Positions 27,447 to 37,400 of a stretch of 64,000 nt of DNA are shown piece by piece; positions within the stretch are counted from its first letter, which is position 1, and the number at the start of each line of letters is the position of its first letter. The notes under the pieces are model-generated. The model made no database searches. It saw only the letters and a program-made list of their open reading frames with translations, and had not been told where the DNA came from. Made by a program: the position numbers and the translations under genes. The DNA lies in NCBI GenBank assembly GCA_049115815.1, contig JAGDZO010000010.1, positions 1 to 64,000 of the forward strand, given 5' to 3'. This DNA comes from Marinoscillum sp049115815. GTDB lineage: Bacteria > Bacteroidota > Bacteroidia > Cytophagales > Cyclobacteriaceae.

Positions 27447-28629
27447 CACTTTGCTTCCAATTCTGATCTCAGTGTTGCTACTGGCTGGATATTCTGCCGT
27501 GGGACAAAAATCCAAATCTCAGCTGGAAAAGGAGAAGCGCGAAAACCTGAGCAAAATCGCTGAAGCGGAGAAGATCTTAAAAGACACAGAGTCTGAGCGA
27601 AGAGCGACTTTAGGTCAGCTCAGGGCGATCAATCAACAAATATCTGCTCGTGAAGGACTAATAGAGGCTCTAACGGAGGAAATCACCTTGCTAAATGGCG
27701 AGATAGACGAACTGGGAGTGATTGTCAATGCTTTGCAAAATGATTTGAGTGACCTCAAGGAAGAATATGCAGCCATGATTTATAGCGCCTACAAAGCGAA
27801 CCATGGTTTTTCTAAGTTGACATTTTTGTTCTCTGCAAGGACCTTCAATCAGCTCTTTATGAGGTTGAAATACCTAGAGCAATACGCGGATGCCAGGAAG
27901 ATACAAGCAACACAGATAGAAGTAGTTTCTGCGGAGCTATCGGGTCAGCGAGATGCGGTGGCGGACAAGCGGTCGGAGCAGAAGGCCTTGTTGGACAATC
28001 AGAAAAACGAAGCTCGAAAATTGGTTAACCTAAAGGCTAAGCAAAGTGGATTGGTGCAGGAGCTGACCAAAAAGCAAAAGCAGTTGAAGAAGGAGTTGGC
28101 CAATAGGAAATTGGCCGTAGAGCGGTTAGATAACCTGATTGCAGAGATTGTGCGTAAGGAGTTGGAGCGATCCAAATCACTGTCATCTGCAGCTATTGCC
28201 AATGAATCAGAACTTTCGGCATCTTTTGAAGGGAGCAAAAACAAAATGCAATGGCCGGTGAGTTCTGGCTTTGTGTCTTCCAAATTTGGTAAGCACCCTC
28301 ATCCGGTCATGAAAGGTATCATGCAAGACAATCCCGGAATAGACATCCAAACTCAGAAGGATGAGCCTGTGAAAAGTGTCTATACTGGTAAGGTTATTCA
28401 GATTGCTTATGTGCCGGGTATGTTCAATGTGATCATACTACAGCATGGAGAATATTACACCGTTTATTCTAAACTCAAGGAAGTCACAGTCAAGAAAGGA
28501 GCTGTTGTGAAGCAAAACCAACCTATCGGACTAGTGCACACAGACCCCAATGGAGTATCGGAGGTTCATTTCGAAGTGTGGAAGAATTACGTAAAACTTA
28601 ACCCGGAACAGTGGCTTTCTCGTAAATGA
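27433..28629 (+). CDS. EnvC-like murein hydrolase activator with degenerate LytM (M23) domain
   Basis: 398 aa. Signal peptide (about 1-25), long coiled coils (about 26-255), then a LytM/M23 domain (about 275-395). The zinc ligands of active M23 peptidases appear lost: NPGID instead of HxGxD, YSKL instead of YAHL, and SEVHFE instead of the HxHFE arrangement. Like E. coli EnvC it should therefore activate amidases rather than cut peptidoglycan itself. It overlaps the DUF4292 gene by 14 bp. Confidence 0.9.
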   Translation: MRLSSTLLPILISVLLLAGYSAVGQKSKSQLEKEKRENLSKIAEAEKILKDTESERRATLGQLRAINQQISAREGLIEALTEEITLLNGEIDELGVIVNALQNDLSDLKEEYAAMIYSAYKANHGFSKLTFLFSARTFNQLFMRLKYLEQYADARKIQATQIEVVSAELSGQRDAVADKRSEQKALLDNQKNEARKLVNLKAKQSGLVQELTKKQKQLKKELANRKLAVERLDNLIAEIVRKELERSKSLSSAAIANESELSASFEGSKNKMQWPVSSGFVSSKFGKHPHPVMKGIMQDNPGIDIQTQKDEPVKSVYTGKVIQIAYVPGMFNVIILQHGEYYTVYSKLKEVTVKKGAVVKQNQPIGLVHTDPNGVSEVHFEVWKNYVKLNPEQWLSRK

Positions 28630-28654
28630 TTTTTACAAGGGCAGCTTTATTCCT

Positions 28655-28662
28655 TATCTTTG
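28655..28662 (+). promoter_or_regulatory. Putative -7 box for tatA
   Basis: TATCTTTG fits TAnnTTTG, 23 bp before the tatA ATG. A T-rich stretch (28629-28634) sits where the -33 element would be. Confidence 0.45.
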
Positions 28663-28685
28663 ATGTCAATTAAACACAATCAATT

Positions 28686-28895
28686 ATGCAGACAGTGCTA
28701 GCGTTTGGAATGCCAGGAGGATGGGAACTAATTGTAATCATTCTGTTTGTTATTATATTTTTTGGGGCTAAAAAGATCCCTGAGATAGCTAGAGGTATGG
28801 GTAAGGGTATTCGTGAGTTCAAGGATGCTACCAAGGAGATCAAAAATGAGATCGATGAAGGTGGCAAGGATCAAGAAAGCACGACTAAGGCCTGA
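28686..28895 (+). CDS. tatA: Twin-arginine translocase subunit TatA/TatE
   Basis: 69 aa. One transmembrane helix (about 12-28) with the FGAKKIPEIARGMGKGIREFK hinge and amphipathic helix, the TatA signature. It forms the pore-like assembly that passes folded proteins across the inner membrane. TatC is not in the window. Confidence 0.95.
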   Translation: MQTVLAFGMPGGWELIVIILFVIIFFGAKKIPEIARGMGKGIREFKDATKEIKNEIDEGGKDQESTTKA

Positions 28896-29042
28896 TCACC
28901 GCTTTTATTTTCATTTACTCTCTTTGGAGTGACTATTCTACAGCCTTTTACTGATAGAATTTGGCTCAGGTTATGGGCTATTCACCACTTTCACATTCAA
29001 TGCTTTTGCACTTTTTTCAAAAGATTAAGCGTTAATCAATAT

Positions 29043-30389
29043 ATGCGGTTTTCTGTTATCATGTTATTGATATTCACACTGGTGCAAGTTCGCGCTCAAA
29101 GTGAATTAGGATACGATCATATACCTGATGCTTCGTATGATGAAATAGCAGACCGCTTGTCCTGCCTGGAATCCGAAATTCCACTCAACTTCAATGAGAA
29201 AGTTCATGGATTCGTTGATTATTTCACCATTCGAGATAGGCCGTACACTCGTGGGGTTCTAGAACGCGTTCCACTCTATTTTCCTTTGTTTGAGGAGACT
29301 CTCGCCAAGTATGGGTTGCCAGATGAATTGAAATACTTGGCTATAGTAGAGTCGGGTCTTCGCCCAATAGCCCAATCACGCGCCAGCGCAGTGGGGCTTT
29401 GGCAGTTTATGTCTGCCACTGGCCGAATGTACGGGTTGAAAAATGATTGGTACCTCGATGACAGAATGGACCCAGTGGCTTCTACTGACGCTGCAGCGAG
29501 ACATTTAAGAGATTTGTATCGGATGTTTGATGACTGGGAGCTGGCTCTTGCGGCCTACAATTGTGGTCCTGGTAACGTAAGAAAGGCCATTAGGAGAAGT
29601 GGTTACAAGAAAAGCTTTTGGGATATCTATGATTACCTGCCTAGAGAAACGAGATCATATGTTCCACAATTTATTGCTGTAACATACACTCTCAACTATG
29701 CAGCGGAGCACAATTTATTTCCCGAAGAAACCGACCTTTTACCAGAGTCAGACACCATATTGGTGAGTCAGTATTTTCACCTGGAGACTTTCGCCTCTCA
29801 ACTGGATGCTTGCCTCGAAGATCTACTGATGCTTAATCCCGGCATCAAACGCGGCGCTATTCCGGAAGGGACCAAAAATTACGCACTCAAGATTCCTCAA
29901 GATCTGAAACAAGAAGTAGTTGAGAACAGGTCATTTCTATATGATACTGCTGGTAAAGTCGGTAAAGAGCATCTCGATTATTTGGCAAGAAATACTCCCG
30001 GAAGCACTTATGGAAGGGTAAAACAGATACATCGTGTGAGGAGTGGAGATGTGCTGGGCATCATAGCTCAAAAATACGGCGTACGTGTATCGGACATCAA
30101 ATCATGGAATAGACTTTCTAGCAATATGATTCGTATCGGTCAGCCACTAAAAATCTATGTATTGCCGGCGTATAGCAGTTCTACTAAAGATCTATATGCG
30201 GTATCCAGTACTAGTTCAGCACCACTTTCGTTAGTAGGTAAAAAGGTGCACTACGTTCAGCCGGGAGATTCGCTTTGGGAGATTGCCAAGCATTATGATG
30301 GACTTTCTATCGCGGAGCTTAAGAAATTGAATAATCTCAGTTCCAATACGATCAAACCTGGTCAGCGCCTGATTATTTCTTCTAAATAA
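29043..30389 (+). CDS. Membrane-associated lytic murein transglycosylase (MltD-like) with two LysM domains
   Basis: 448 aa from the ATG at 29043, which starts a clean signal peptide (cleavage near VRAQS); a GTG 114 bp upstream gives an implausible leader. SLT domain (about 80-215) with catalytic Glu103 in AIVESGLRP, then SAVGLWQFMSATGR and the AAYNCGPGNVRKA motif. Two LysM repeats lie at the C-terminus (about 335-378 and 400-446). It cleaves the glycan strands of peptidoglycan with anhydro product formation. Confidence 0.93.
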   Translation: MRFSVIMLLIFTLVQVRAQSELGYDHIPDASYDEIADRLSCLESEIPLNFNEKVHGFVDYFTIRDRPYTRGVLERVPLYFPLFEETLAKYGLPDELKYLAIVESGLRPIAQSRASAVGLWQFMSATGRMYGLKNDWYLDDRMDPVASTDAAARHLRDLYRMFDDWELALAAYNCGPGNVRKAIRRSGYKKSFWDIYDYLPRETRSYVPQFIAVTYTLNYAAEHNLFPEETDLLPESDTILVSQYFHLETFASQLDACLEDLLMLNPGIKRGAIPEGTKNYALKIPQDLKQEVVENRSFLYDTAGKVGKEHLDYLARNTPGSTYGRVKQIHRVRSGDVLGIIAQKYGVRVSDIKSWNRLSSNMIRIGQPLKIYVLPAYSSSTKDLYAVSSTSSAPLSLVGKKVHYVQPGDSLWEIAKHYDGLSIAELKKLNNLSSNTIKPGQRLIISSK

Positions 30390-30403
30390 CTAACCTTATT
30401 ATC

Positions 30404-31483
30404 ATGAAAAATCTACTGATTCTTCTATTCGCCCCTGTCATTTTGTTCAGTTGTGGTTCAGCCACGGAAAAGGTCAGAAAGGATTTTATGCCGATCGCAC
30501 GTGGTGAAGTGGATGAGATCATTTTGGTCATGGATTCTACACAGTACGAGACCGAGCTAGGTGATGAGCTAAGAGATATGTATCAGCAGTACATGAGGAT
30601 TTTGCCTCAGGATGAGTACGAATTCACCATGAACAAAGTGAACCCTCGAAAACTCAACGATGTATTAAAAAATGCTATGAACATGATTTTCGTGATGACA
30701 TTAGACTCGAAATCGCTGGAGAGTAGAACCATTCGCGAATATTTCACAGATCAGTCGCTCAAAATGATACAGAAAGATAGCTCGATGTTCTACACTGTAC
30801 GAAGAGATGAATTTGCTAAGGGTCAGATCGTCCTTTACTTATTCGGTCAGGATGAGTCCCAGCTGATAGAAAATATTAAAGACAATAAAAGCAGCTTGAA
30901 GGAACTATTTGCCTCAGCAGTAAGGGAGCGTGTGAGAGAAAAAAGCTTGAAGAAATTGGAGAAAGAGATTGTGGCATCAATAGAGGAAAAACATGGCTAC
31001 CACCTGGATGTTCCATTTGGCTGGGATATCGCAAAAGACGTGAAAGATTTTGTTTGGGTACGCAAATTGGATGGGGACTTTGAGCAAAATGTATTTGTGT
31101 ATGAAATGCCATATACTTCCAAAGAAGTATTTAACGATATCACAGCTTTGCGCGATAACATCACCGAGTTGTATTTGAGAGATTCGCAGAAGCCGAAAAA
31201 ATACATCACCCGTCAGCCGACCATTCCTCTTTATACGCAGCGCATCACCTTCAAAGGTCAGTTTGCTGTAGAGGCGAGAGGTCTTTGGAAGATCAGTGAT
31301 AATTCGGCTGGAGGGCCGTTTGTGAGCTATACTTTCGTGGATCAGCAGACGCAAAAGCTCTATTATATCGAAGGGTACGTCTATGCTGCAGGGATGAAAA
31401 AGAAAGCACTTGTGCGCGAAGTGGATGCGATCTTATCTACCTTTAAGACTAATTCTGCCAACAAGTCAAAAGAGGTGCAGTAG
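30404..31483 (+). CDS. DUF4837 family lipoprotein
   Basis: 359 aa. Lipoprotein signal with lipobox LFSC (Cys17). The remainder matches DUF4837 of Bacteroidota (conserved EIILVMDSTQYET and a C-terminal GLWKISDNSAGGPFVSY segment). Function unknown; an envelope location is certain enough from the lipobox. It follows the transglycosylase by 14 bp. Confidence 0.85.
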   Translation: MKNLLILLFAPVILFSCGSATEKVRKDFMPIARGEVDEIILVMDSTQYETELGDELRDMYQQYMRILPQDEYEFTMNKVNPRKLNDVLKNAMNMIFVMTLDSKSLESRTIREYFTDQSLKMIQKDSSMFYTVRRDEFAKGQIVLYLFGQDESQLIENIKDNKSSLKELFASAVRERVREKSLKKLEKEIVASIEEKHGYHLDVPFGWDIAKDVKDFVWVRKLDGDFEQNVFVYEMPYTSKEVFNDITALRDNITELYLRDSQKPKKYITRQPTIPLYTQRITFKGQFAVEARGLWKISDNSAGGPFVSYTFVDQQTQKLYYIEGYVYAAGMKKKALVREVDAILSTFKTNSANKSKEVQ

Positions 31484-31524
31484 TAATCTGACACCTTCTC
31501 TACTAACCCAAAACAGATCCTAAT

Positions 31525-33819
31525 ATGCGCGCGAAGATAAGGAGGAAAGAAGCACTTGATTTTCATGAATCTAAGCCGAAAGGAAAGATAGAAGTCATTC
31601 CCAGTAAACCACTTGCGAGTCAGCATGACTTGGCATTGGCATATTCGCCGGGAGTAGCAGAGCCTTGTAAGGATATTGCCGAAAATCCCGAAGATGTCTA
31701 TCGATATACAGCCAAGGGAAACCTGGTAGGCGTAATTACTAACGGTACTGCCGTGTTGGGTCTAGGTAACATAGGCCCGGAAGCCTCCAAACCTGTCATG
31801 GAAGGTAAGGGTGTCCTCTTTAAAAAATTCGCGGGTATTGATGTTTTTGACATAGAAATAGACGAAACGGATCCTGACAAGTTTATTCAGATTGTGAAAA
31901 GTCTCGAGCCCACCTTTGGAGCTATCAACCTTGAGGACATCAAGGCGCCCGAGAGTTTCAAAATTGAGCGGGAGTTACGAGAGCAGATGAATATCCCAGT
32001 GATGCACGATGATCAGCACGGTACGGCTATCATTTCGTCAGCTGCACTTATCAATGCATTGGAGCTTTGCGGTAAGCAAATAAGCGAAATTAAAATAGTA
32101 GTAAGTGGAGCAGGAGCGGCAGCTATGGCCTGTACGGACCTCTATGCCTCGCTCGGTGCTAAGCGCGAAAACATTGTAATGACCGATAGCAAAGGGGTCA
32201 TCAAAAGATCACGACCGAATCTAGATGAAGCCAAAGCTAGATACGCTACGCATCGTGAAGACGTCAATACCCTTGAAGATGCCTTGGTGGATGCTGATGT
32301 CTTTTTAGGACTGTCTATTGCCAATATCCTGAAGCCAGCATCATTGAAGAAAATGGCTAAAGATCCGATTGTTTTTGCTTTGGCAAATCCTGATCCTGAG
32401 ATCGCCTATGACACGGCCATGAAGACACGCAAGGATATCGTGATGGCCACAGGCCGTTCGGATCATCCTAACCAAGTCAACAACGTACTTGGTTTTCCCT
32501 ATATATTCAGAGGAGCATTGGATGTGAGAGCCACCACCATCAATGAAGAAATGAAATTGGCTGCTGTCAAGGCTATTGCCGATTTGGCAAAACAACCAGT
32601 GCCAGAAATGGTCCTAAAAGCGTACGGTCAGCAGAATATGAAGTTTGGCAAGGAGTACTTGATACCAAAACCCCTTGACTCCAGGCTGATTACTTGCATC
32701 TCGCCGGCTGTAGCCAAAGCCGCAATAGATAGCGGTGTAGCCAAAGGCCAAATCAAAGATTGGCAGGAATACGAAAGAGAATTAGAAGAGCGCGTAGGAA
32801 TCGATCAGCGATTGATGACTCGCATCGTTCATCGTGCACGACAAGCACCGAAGCGTGTGGTATTCGCAGAGGCGGATGATGTCAATATATTGAAGGCAGC
32901 ACAGATGTCTTTGGATGAAAATCTGGCCATTCCGGTGCTTTTAGGTAACAAGAAAGTTATCGAAAGACTGATTGAAGAAAATGAGCTAGATGGATTGACC
33001 AACTGCCAAATTATTGACCCTTATGTGGAGGAAGCGAAAGTAGAAGAGTTTGCTCAGCACTACTTCAAATTGAGGCAACGCAAAGGAGTGACCATCAAGA
33101 TGGCGCGAAAAGCCATGCAGAGGAGCAGAAATCACTTCGGTTCTATGATGGTTCAGCTCGGCGAAGGTGACGCCCTGATCTCCGGGCTATCTAATGACTA
33201 CCCTAAGACTATTCTTCCGGCCCTTCAAATCATAGGTGTGGAGGAAGGAGTCAATCGTGTAGGTGGTATGTATATTATCAGCAACCATAAGGGCAACTTT
33301 TTCTTTGCAGACACTACAGTCAATTTGAACCCGAACGCCGAGGAATTGGTGGATATCATAGGATTGACTTCACGCGTAGTTAAGTTTTTTGATACTGAGC
33401 CTAGGATTGCGGTATTGTCTTATTCTAACTTCGGTTCGGCTAAGGGAGAAGTGCCAGCGAAAGCTGCCAAAGCTGTGAAAATGGCGAAAGAAAAATGGCC
33501 AGATTTGGTTATCGATGGGGATATTCAGGCGAACGTAGCGCTAAACAAGGAACTCATCAAAGAAAACTACCCATTCAGTCCGCTGGCAGAGAATCCGGCT
33601 AATACATTAATCTTTCCAGACCTAGACTCAGGAAACATTGCTTACAAGCTATTGATGGAGTTGGGAGGAGCAGATGCTATTGGGCCGGTGCTTATGGGTA
33701 TGAATAAGCCAGTACACGTGCTTCAGGTGGGTAGTTCCGTGAGAGAGATTTTTAACATGGTGGCAATAGCTGTGGTAGATGCCCAGCTTATAGAAAAAAG
33801 AGATACCGCGAAAGGATGA
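31525..33819 (+). CDS. maeB: NADP-dependent malic enzyme with C-terminal phosphotransacetylase-like domain
   Basis: 764 aa. Malic domain (about 15-430: YSPGVAEPCKDI, GLGNIGPEASKPVMEGK, the NAD(P)-binding VVSGAGAAAMAC) fused to a Pta-like domain (about 440-760). The fusion is the usual MaeB form, in which the Pta part is regulatory (acetyl-CoA response) rather than active. It decarboxylates malate to pyruvate. It overlaps ruvA by 4 bp. Confidence 0.95.
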   Translation: MRAKIRRKEALDFHESKPKGKIEVIPSKPLASQHDLALAYSPGVAEPCKDIAENPEDVYRYTAKGNLVGVITNGTAVLGLGNIGPEASKPVMEGKGVLFKKFAGIDVFDIEIDETDPDKFIQIVKSLEPTFGAINLEDIKAPESFKIERELREQMNIPVMHDDQHGTAIISSAALINALELCGKQISEIKIVVSGAGAAAMACTDLYASLGAKRENIVMTDSKGVIKRSRPNLDEAKARYATHREDVNTLEDALVDADVFLGLSIANILKPASLKKMAKDPIVFALANPDPEIAYDTAMKTRKDIVMATGRSDHPNQVNNVLGFPYIFRGALDVRATTINEEMKLAAVKAIADLAKQPVPEMVLKAYGQQNMKFGKEYLIPKPLDSRLITCISPAVAKAAIDSGVAKGQIKDWQEYERELEERVGIDQRLMTRIVHRARQAPKRVVFAEADDVNILKAAQMSLDENLAIPVLLGNKKVIERLIEENELDGLTNCQIIDPYVEEAKVEEFAQHYFKLRQRKGVTIKMARKAMQRSRNHFGSMMVQLGEGDALISGLSNDYPKTILPALQIIGVEEGVNRVGGMYIISNHKGNFFFADTTVNLNPNAEELVDIIGLTSRVVKFFDTEPRIAVLSYSNFGSAKGEVPAKAAKAVKMAKEKWPDLVIDGDIQANVALNKELIKENYPFSPLAENPANTLIFPDLDSGNIAYKLLMELGGADAIGPVLMGMNKPVHVLQVGSSVREIFNMVAIAVVDAQLIEKRDTAKG

Positions 33820-34409
33820 TTAATTATTTGGAAGGAAAACTGGCAGTCAAAGACCCTACTTATGTCGTGGTAGATGTAGGCGGAGTGGGGTATGAGGCCA
33901 AAATTAGTTTGATTACCTATGCTGCCATCAAAGAGCTAGATCAGACCAAACTATATACACACCTTCACGTGAAGGAGGACTCACATACGCTATTTGGTTT
34001 TTCGGAAGAATCCGAGAAAAAGAGATTCCTGGATTTGATTTCAATCTCGGGAGTGGGGCCCAGTACTGGACTCATGGTGTTATCCTCGTTATCCCCTGAA
34101 GAAATTCAGCGCGCCATCCTAAGTGATGATGTGAAGACCATCCAAGGAGTGAAGGGAATAGGCTTGAAAACAGCCCAACGAATCATTCTGGAACTGAAGG
34201 ATAAGATGCAGAAAGAAGGACTGCTGGATAAAGGGATAGAATTTGCTGGAATTCCTGACAATAGTTTGAGAAAAGAAGCGTTATCCGCTCTAATGACCTT
34301 GGGTGTTGGCAAACCAGCAGCTGAGAAGAGCATTGATGCCATTTTGAAGCAGCACGGATCACAATTGAAACTAGAGGAGCTATTGAAACTAGCTCTCAAA
34401 CGAACCTGA
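33816..34409 (+). CDS. ruvA: Holliday junction branch migration protein RuvA
   Basis: 197 aa, typical length. Domain I (MINYLEGKLAVKDPTYVVVDVGGVGYE), helix-hairpin-helix motifs (SISGVGPSTGLMVLSSL and IQGVKGIGLKTAQRIILELKDKM) and the C-terminal RuvB-contacting domain III (about 150-195). It binds Holliday junctions as a tetramer with RuvB. It overlaps maeB by 4 bp and precedes sprA by 12 bp, a common Bacteroidota neighbour arrangement. Confidence 0.97.
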   Translation: MINYLEGKLAVKDPTYVVVDVGGVGYEAKISLITYAAIKELDQTKLYTHLHVKEDSHTLFGFSEESEKKRFLDLISISGVGPSTGLMVLSSLSPEEIQRAILSDDVKTIQGVKGIGLKTAQRIILELKDKMQKEGLLDKGIEFAGIPDNSLRKEALSALMTLGVGKPAAEKSIDAILKQHGSQLKLEELLKLALKRT

Positions 34410-34421
34410 CCAAGCCTTTTT

Positions 34422-37400
34422 TTGACGAGGATTACTTACATAGCATGTTTGGTAAGTGCGATACTGCTATCTGTTCTTGGATTGACTCCAGAGGCGATGG
34501 CTGTACCCTACAGTTGGCTACAGGAAGTTCCTCAAGATTCCGTCAAGTCGGATACTATCCCACCGTATACGCCCACTAAGGTTCCTACTTATTCACCATC
34601 CTATAGATTCGGAGATCCGTTTTCCAATCCGAGCAGTCCCTCGCCTTTACTGCTTTCCGATCCCTCAGCTGTTGATCTTCAGGTAGAGTTTGATTCTACG
34701 ATCAACTACTCCGTGTATGAGCGAATAGGAGATGTAAACTTCAGACCAGTCACTACGATGACTTTTGAGGAGTACGACAAGTTCAATGATGAGCAGATAG
34801 CCAAAGATTACTTTCAGGAGCGCTCATCGGGATTGGATGGAGAAAGTGCAGTAAGCGGTAGGAGCTTGATCCCTAGACTCTATATCAGTCCTGTTTTTGA
34901 CCGACTATTTGGAGGGAGTTATGTAGATATTCAACCCAATGGATTTGTCAATCTGGATTTTGGTGGTCGTTGGCAGAGAGTAGATAATCCAGCCATCCCG
35001 CTTAGACAGCAGCGAAATGGAGGGTTTAATTTCGATCAGCAGATTTCCCTGAACCTCGTAGGGAAAATAGGTGAGAAACTGGCGGTGACTGCCAATTTTG
35101 ATAACAACAACACATTCGATTTTCAGAATAATCTCAAGGTAGAATACACGGGATATGAAGAGGATATTGTCAAGAAAATAGAGATTGGAAATGTCAGCAT
35201 GCCGGTTTCCAACAGTTTGATGACCGGCGCTCAGGCACTATTTGGAGTAAAGACTGAGCTCCAATTTGGTAATTTATTTATCACCGGAGTAGCCTCTAGA
35301 CAGCAAGGCAAGAGTGATGTATTGACTATCGAAAGTGGTTTTCAGGGTAAGGAATTCGAGGTGAGAGGATCTAATTATGATGAAAACAGACATTTCTTTT
35401 TGGGTCATTTCTTTCGTGACAACTACGAGCGCTGGCTAGGTACACTTCCGCAGATCACATCAGGTGTGAACGTCACGAGGGTGGAAGTATACGTGATCAA
35501 TAGAAACAATGACACTCGAACCACGCGAGAGGTGTTAGGTTTATTAGACTTGGGAGAAGGAGAAGCCAAGAACATTCTCAGAAATTCTAGCGCCGTATCT
35601 CCTGGCAATTTTGCAGTCACACCATCAGGTGGGCAAGCTGCCTTCTCACCTACCAACAACAACGCCAACAACCTATTCAGTGCTTTCAATGGCCTCAATC
35701 AACGCGCGAGCGACCAAGTAAGTGAAACATTGGAAACACAATTCAATTTCGTTAACGGGACTGATTTTGTTAAAGTAGGTACGGCAAGACAACTAGAGCA
35801 AGACGAGTTTGTAGTTAATGAGCAGCTCGGGTATATCACGCTACTTCGTAAGCTTCAGAATGATGAAATGCTGGCCGTGGCTTATGAGTACACATACAAT
35901 GGTGCCCCTTACAGAGTAGGTGAGTTGAGCGAAGACTATCAAATATATAAGGATGACGAGGTGATCCTCATGAAACTCCTTCGTCCCAATAAGATCAATA
36001 CCCAGATTCCTTCTTGGGATCTCATGATGAAAAACATCTACAACCTCAACGCCAGCCAGATCGAGCGCGAAGGCTTTACCCTTAGGGTGCATTACCGAGA
36101 TGATGCTACGGGTATTGACAACCCATCATTACATGAAGGAAGTGCCACTAAGGATCAGCCGCTTATTGAGCTTCTTGGCTTGGATCAACTCAATCAGAAC
36201 AATGACCGTCAGCGTGACGGTAATTTTGATTTTATCGATGGTGTCACCATAGATGTGCGAAATGGTAATATCATTTTCCCTGTATTGGAACCATTTGGTA
36301 GCAAGCTGGAGAGTAAGTTTCTGGATAATGAGGTTTTTCTGAAGGAAAAATATGTTTACGACACGCTATACCGAACCACCAAGGCAGATGCTGAGCAAGT
36401 AGCCTCGAAGAATAAGTACTTTATTGTAGGTAAATACAATGCTGGATCATCTAGTGAAATAGCCCTTCCGGGAATCAACATAGCCGAAAATTCGGTCATA
36501 GTTACCGCAGGTAATACTCCTTTGACGGAAGGTTTGGATTACTCGGTGGATTACAACTTGGGCCGTGTAAGAATACTCAACCAGGGTATCATGAGTTCAG
36601 GTAAGACCATCAATATTGCTTACGAAAAAGCCGACCTTTTCAATTTTCAATCCCGCTGGCTATATGGCGCACGGGCAGACTATAGATTTAGTGACAACTT
36701 CAATCTTGGAGCCACCTTGCTTCACCTCAATGAGCGCCCAGGTGGTATTTCCAGATTTACTATTGGAGATGAACCCACCAAGAATACCAAATATGGATTT
36801 GACCTGAGTTATCAGGGCGATCTGCCATTTCTTACCAAGGTGATGGACTTTTTGCCGCTGGTGAGTACTAAGGCACCTTCATCAATTACCCTGAATGCCG
36901 AGTTTGCTCAGATAGTGCCGGGTACCTCTAACCTCGTGGATGGAAAAGGGACATCTTATATAGACGACTTTGAGAGTGCTGTCAATCCTCAGAATCTTGC
37001 AGGATGGCAGGGTTGGAAGCTGGCGGCCACACCAGAAACCATAGACCGTAGATATGATCTTACCAGCGCAGCTGGCACCTCACTAGGGGCCAATTTTAAG
37101 CGAGCTAAAATTGCCTGGTACTCTATTGATCCGAGTACTTTCTATACGCCAAACAATAATTTTTATCCAGAAAACATCACTGAGGAGGATCTGAACAATC
37201 ACTATGTAAGACCAGTATTGCCACAGGAAATTTATCGCCAGAGAGACCGTGACGTGATTGTATTCCCACTATCCACTATGGATATTGCCTACTATCCTCA
37301 GGAGAGGGGACAGTACAACTACAATCCAAATCTCACGCCCGAAGGATTACTGCCCGACCCTAAAAGTAACTATGGAGGAATCACCAGAGCCATTCAGACG

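Noticed and set aside
27433..28629. Active M23 peptidoglycan peptidase
   Set aside because: Zinc-binding residues are missing, so an activator role fits better.
28929..29042. Longer N-terminus of the lytic transglycosylase from GTG
   Set aside because: It places a long polar extension before an otherwise perfect signal peptide at the ATG 29043.
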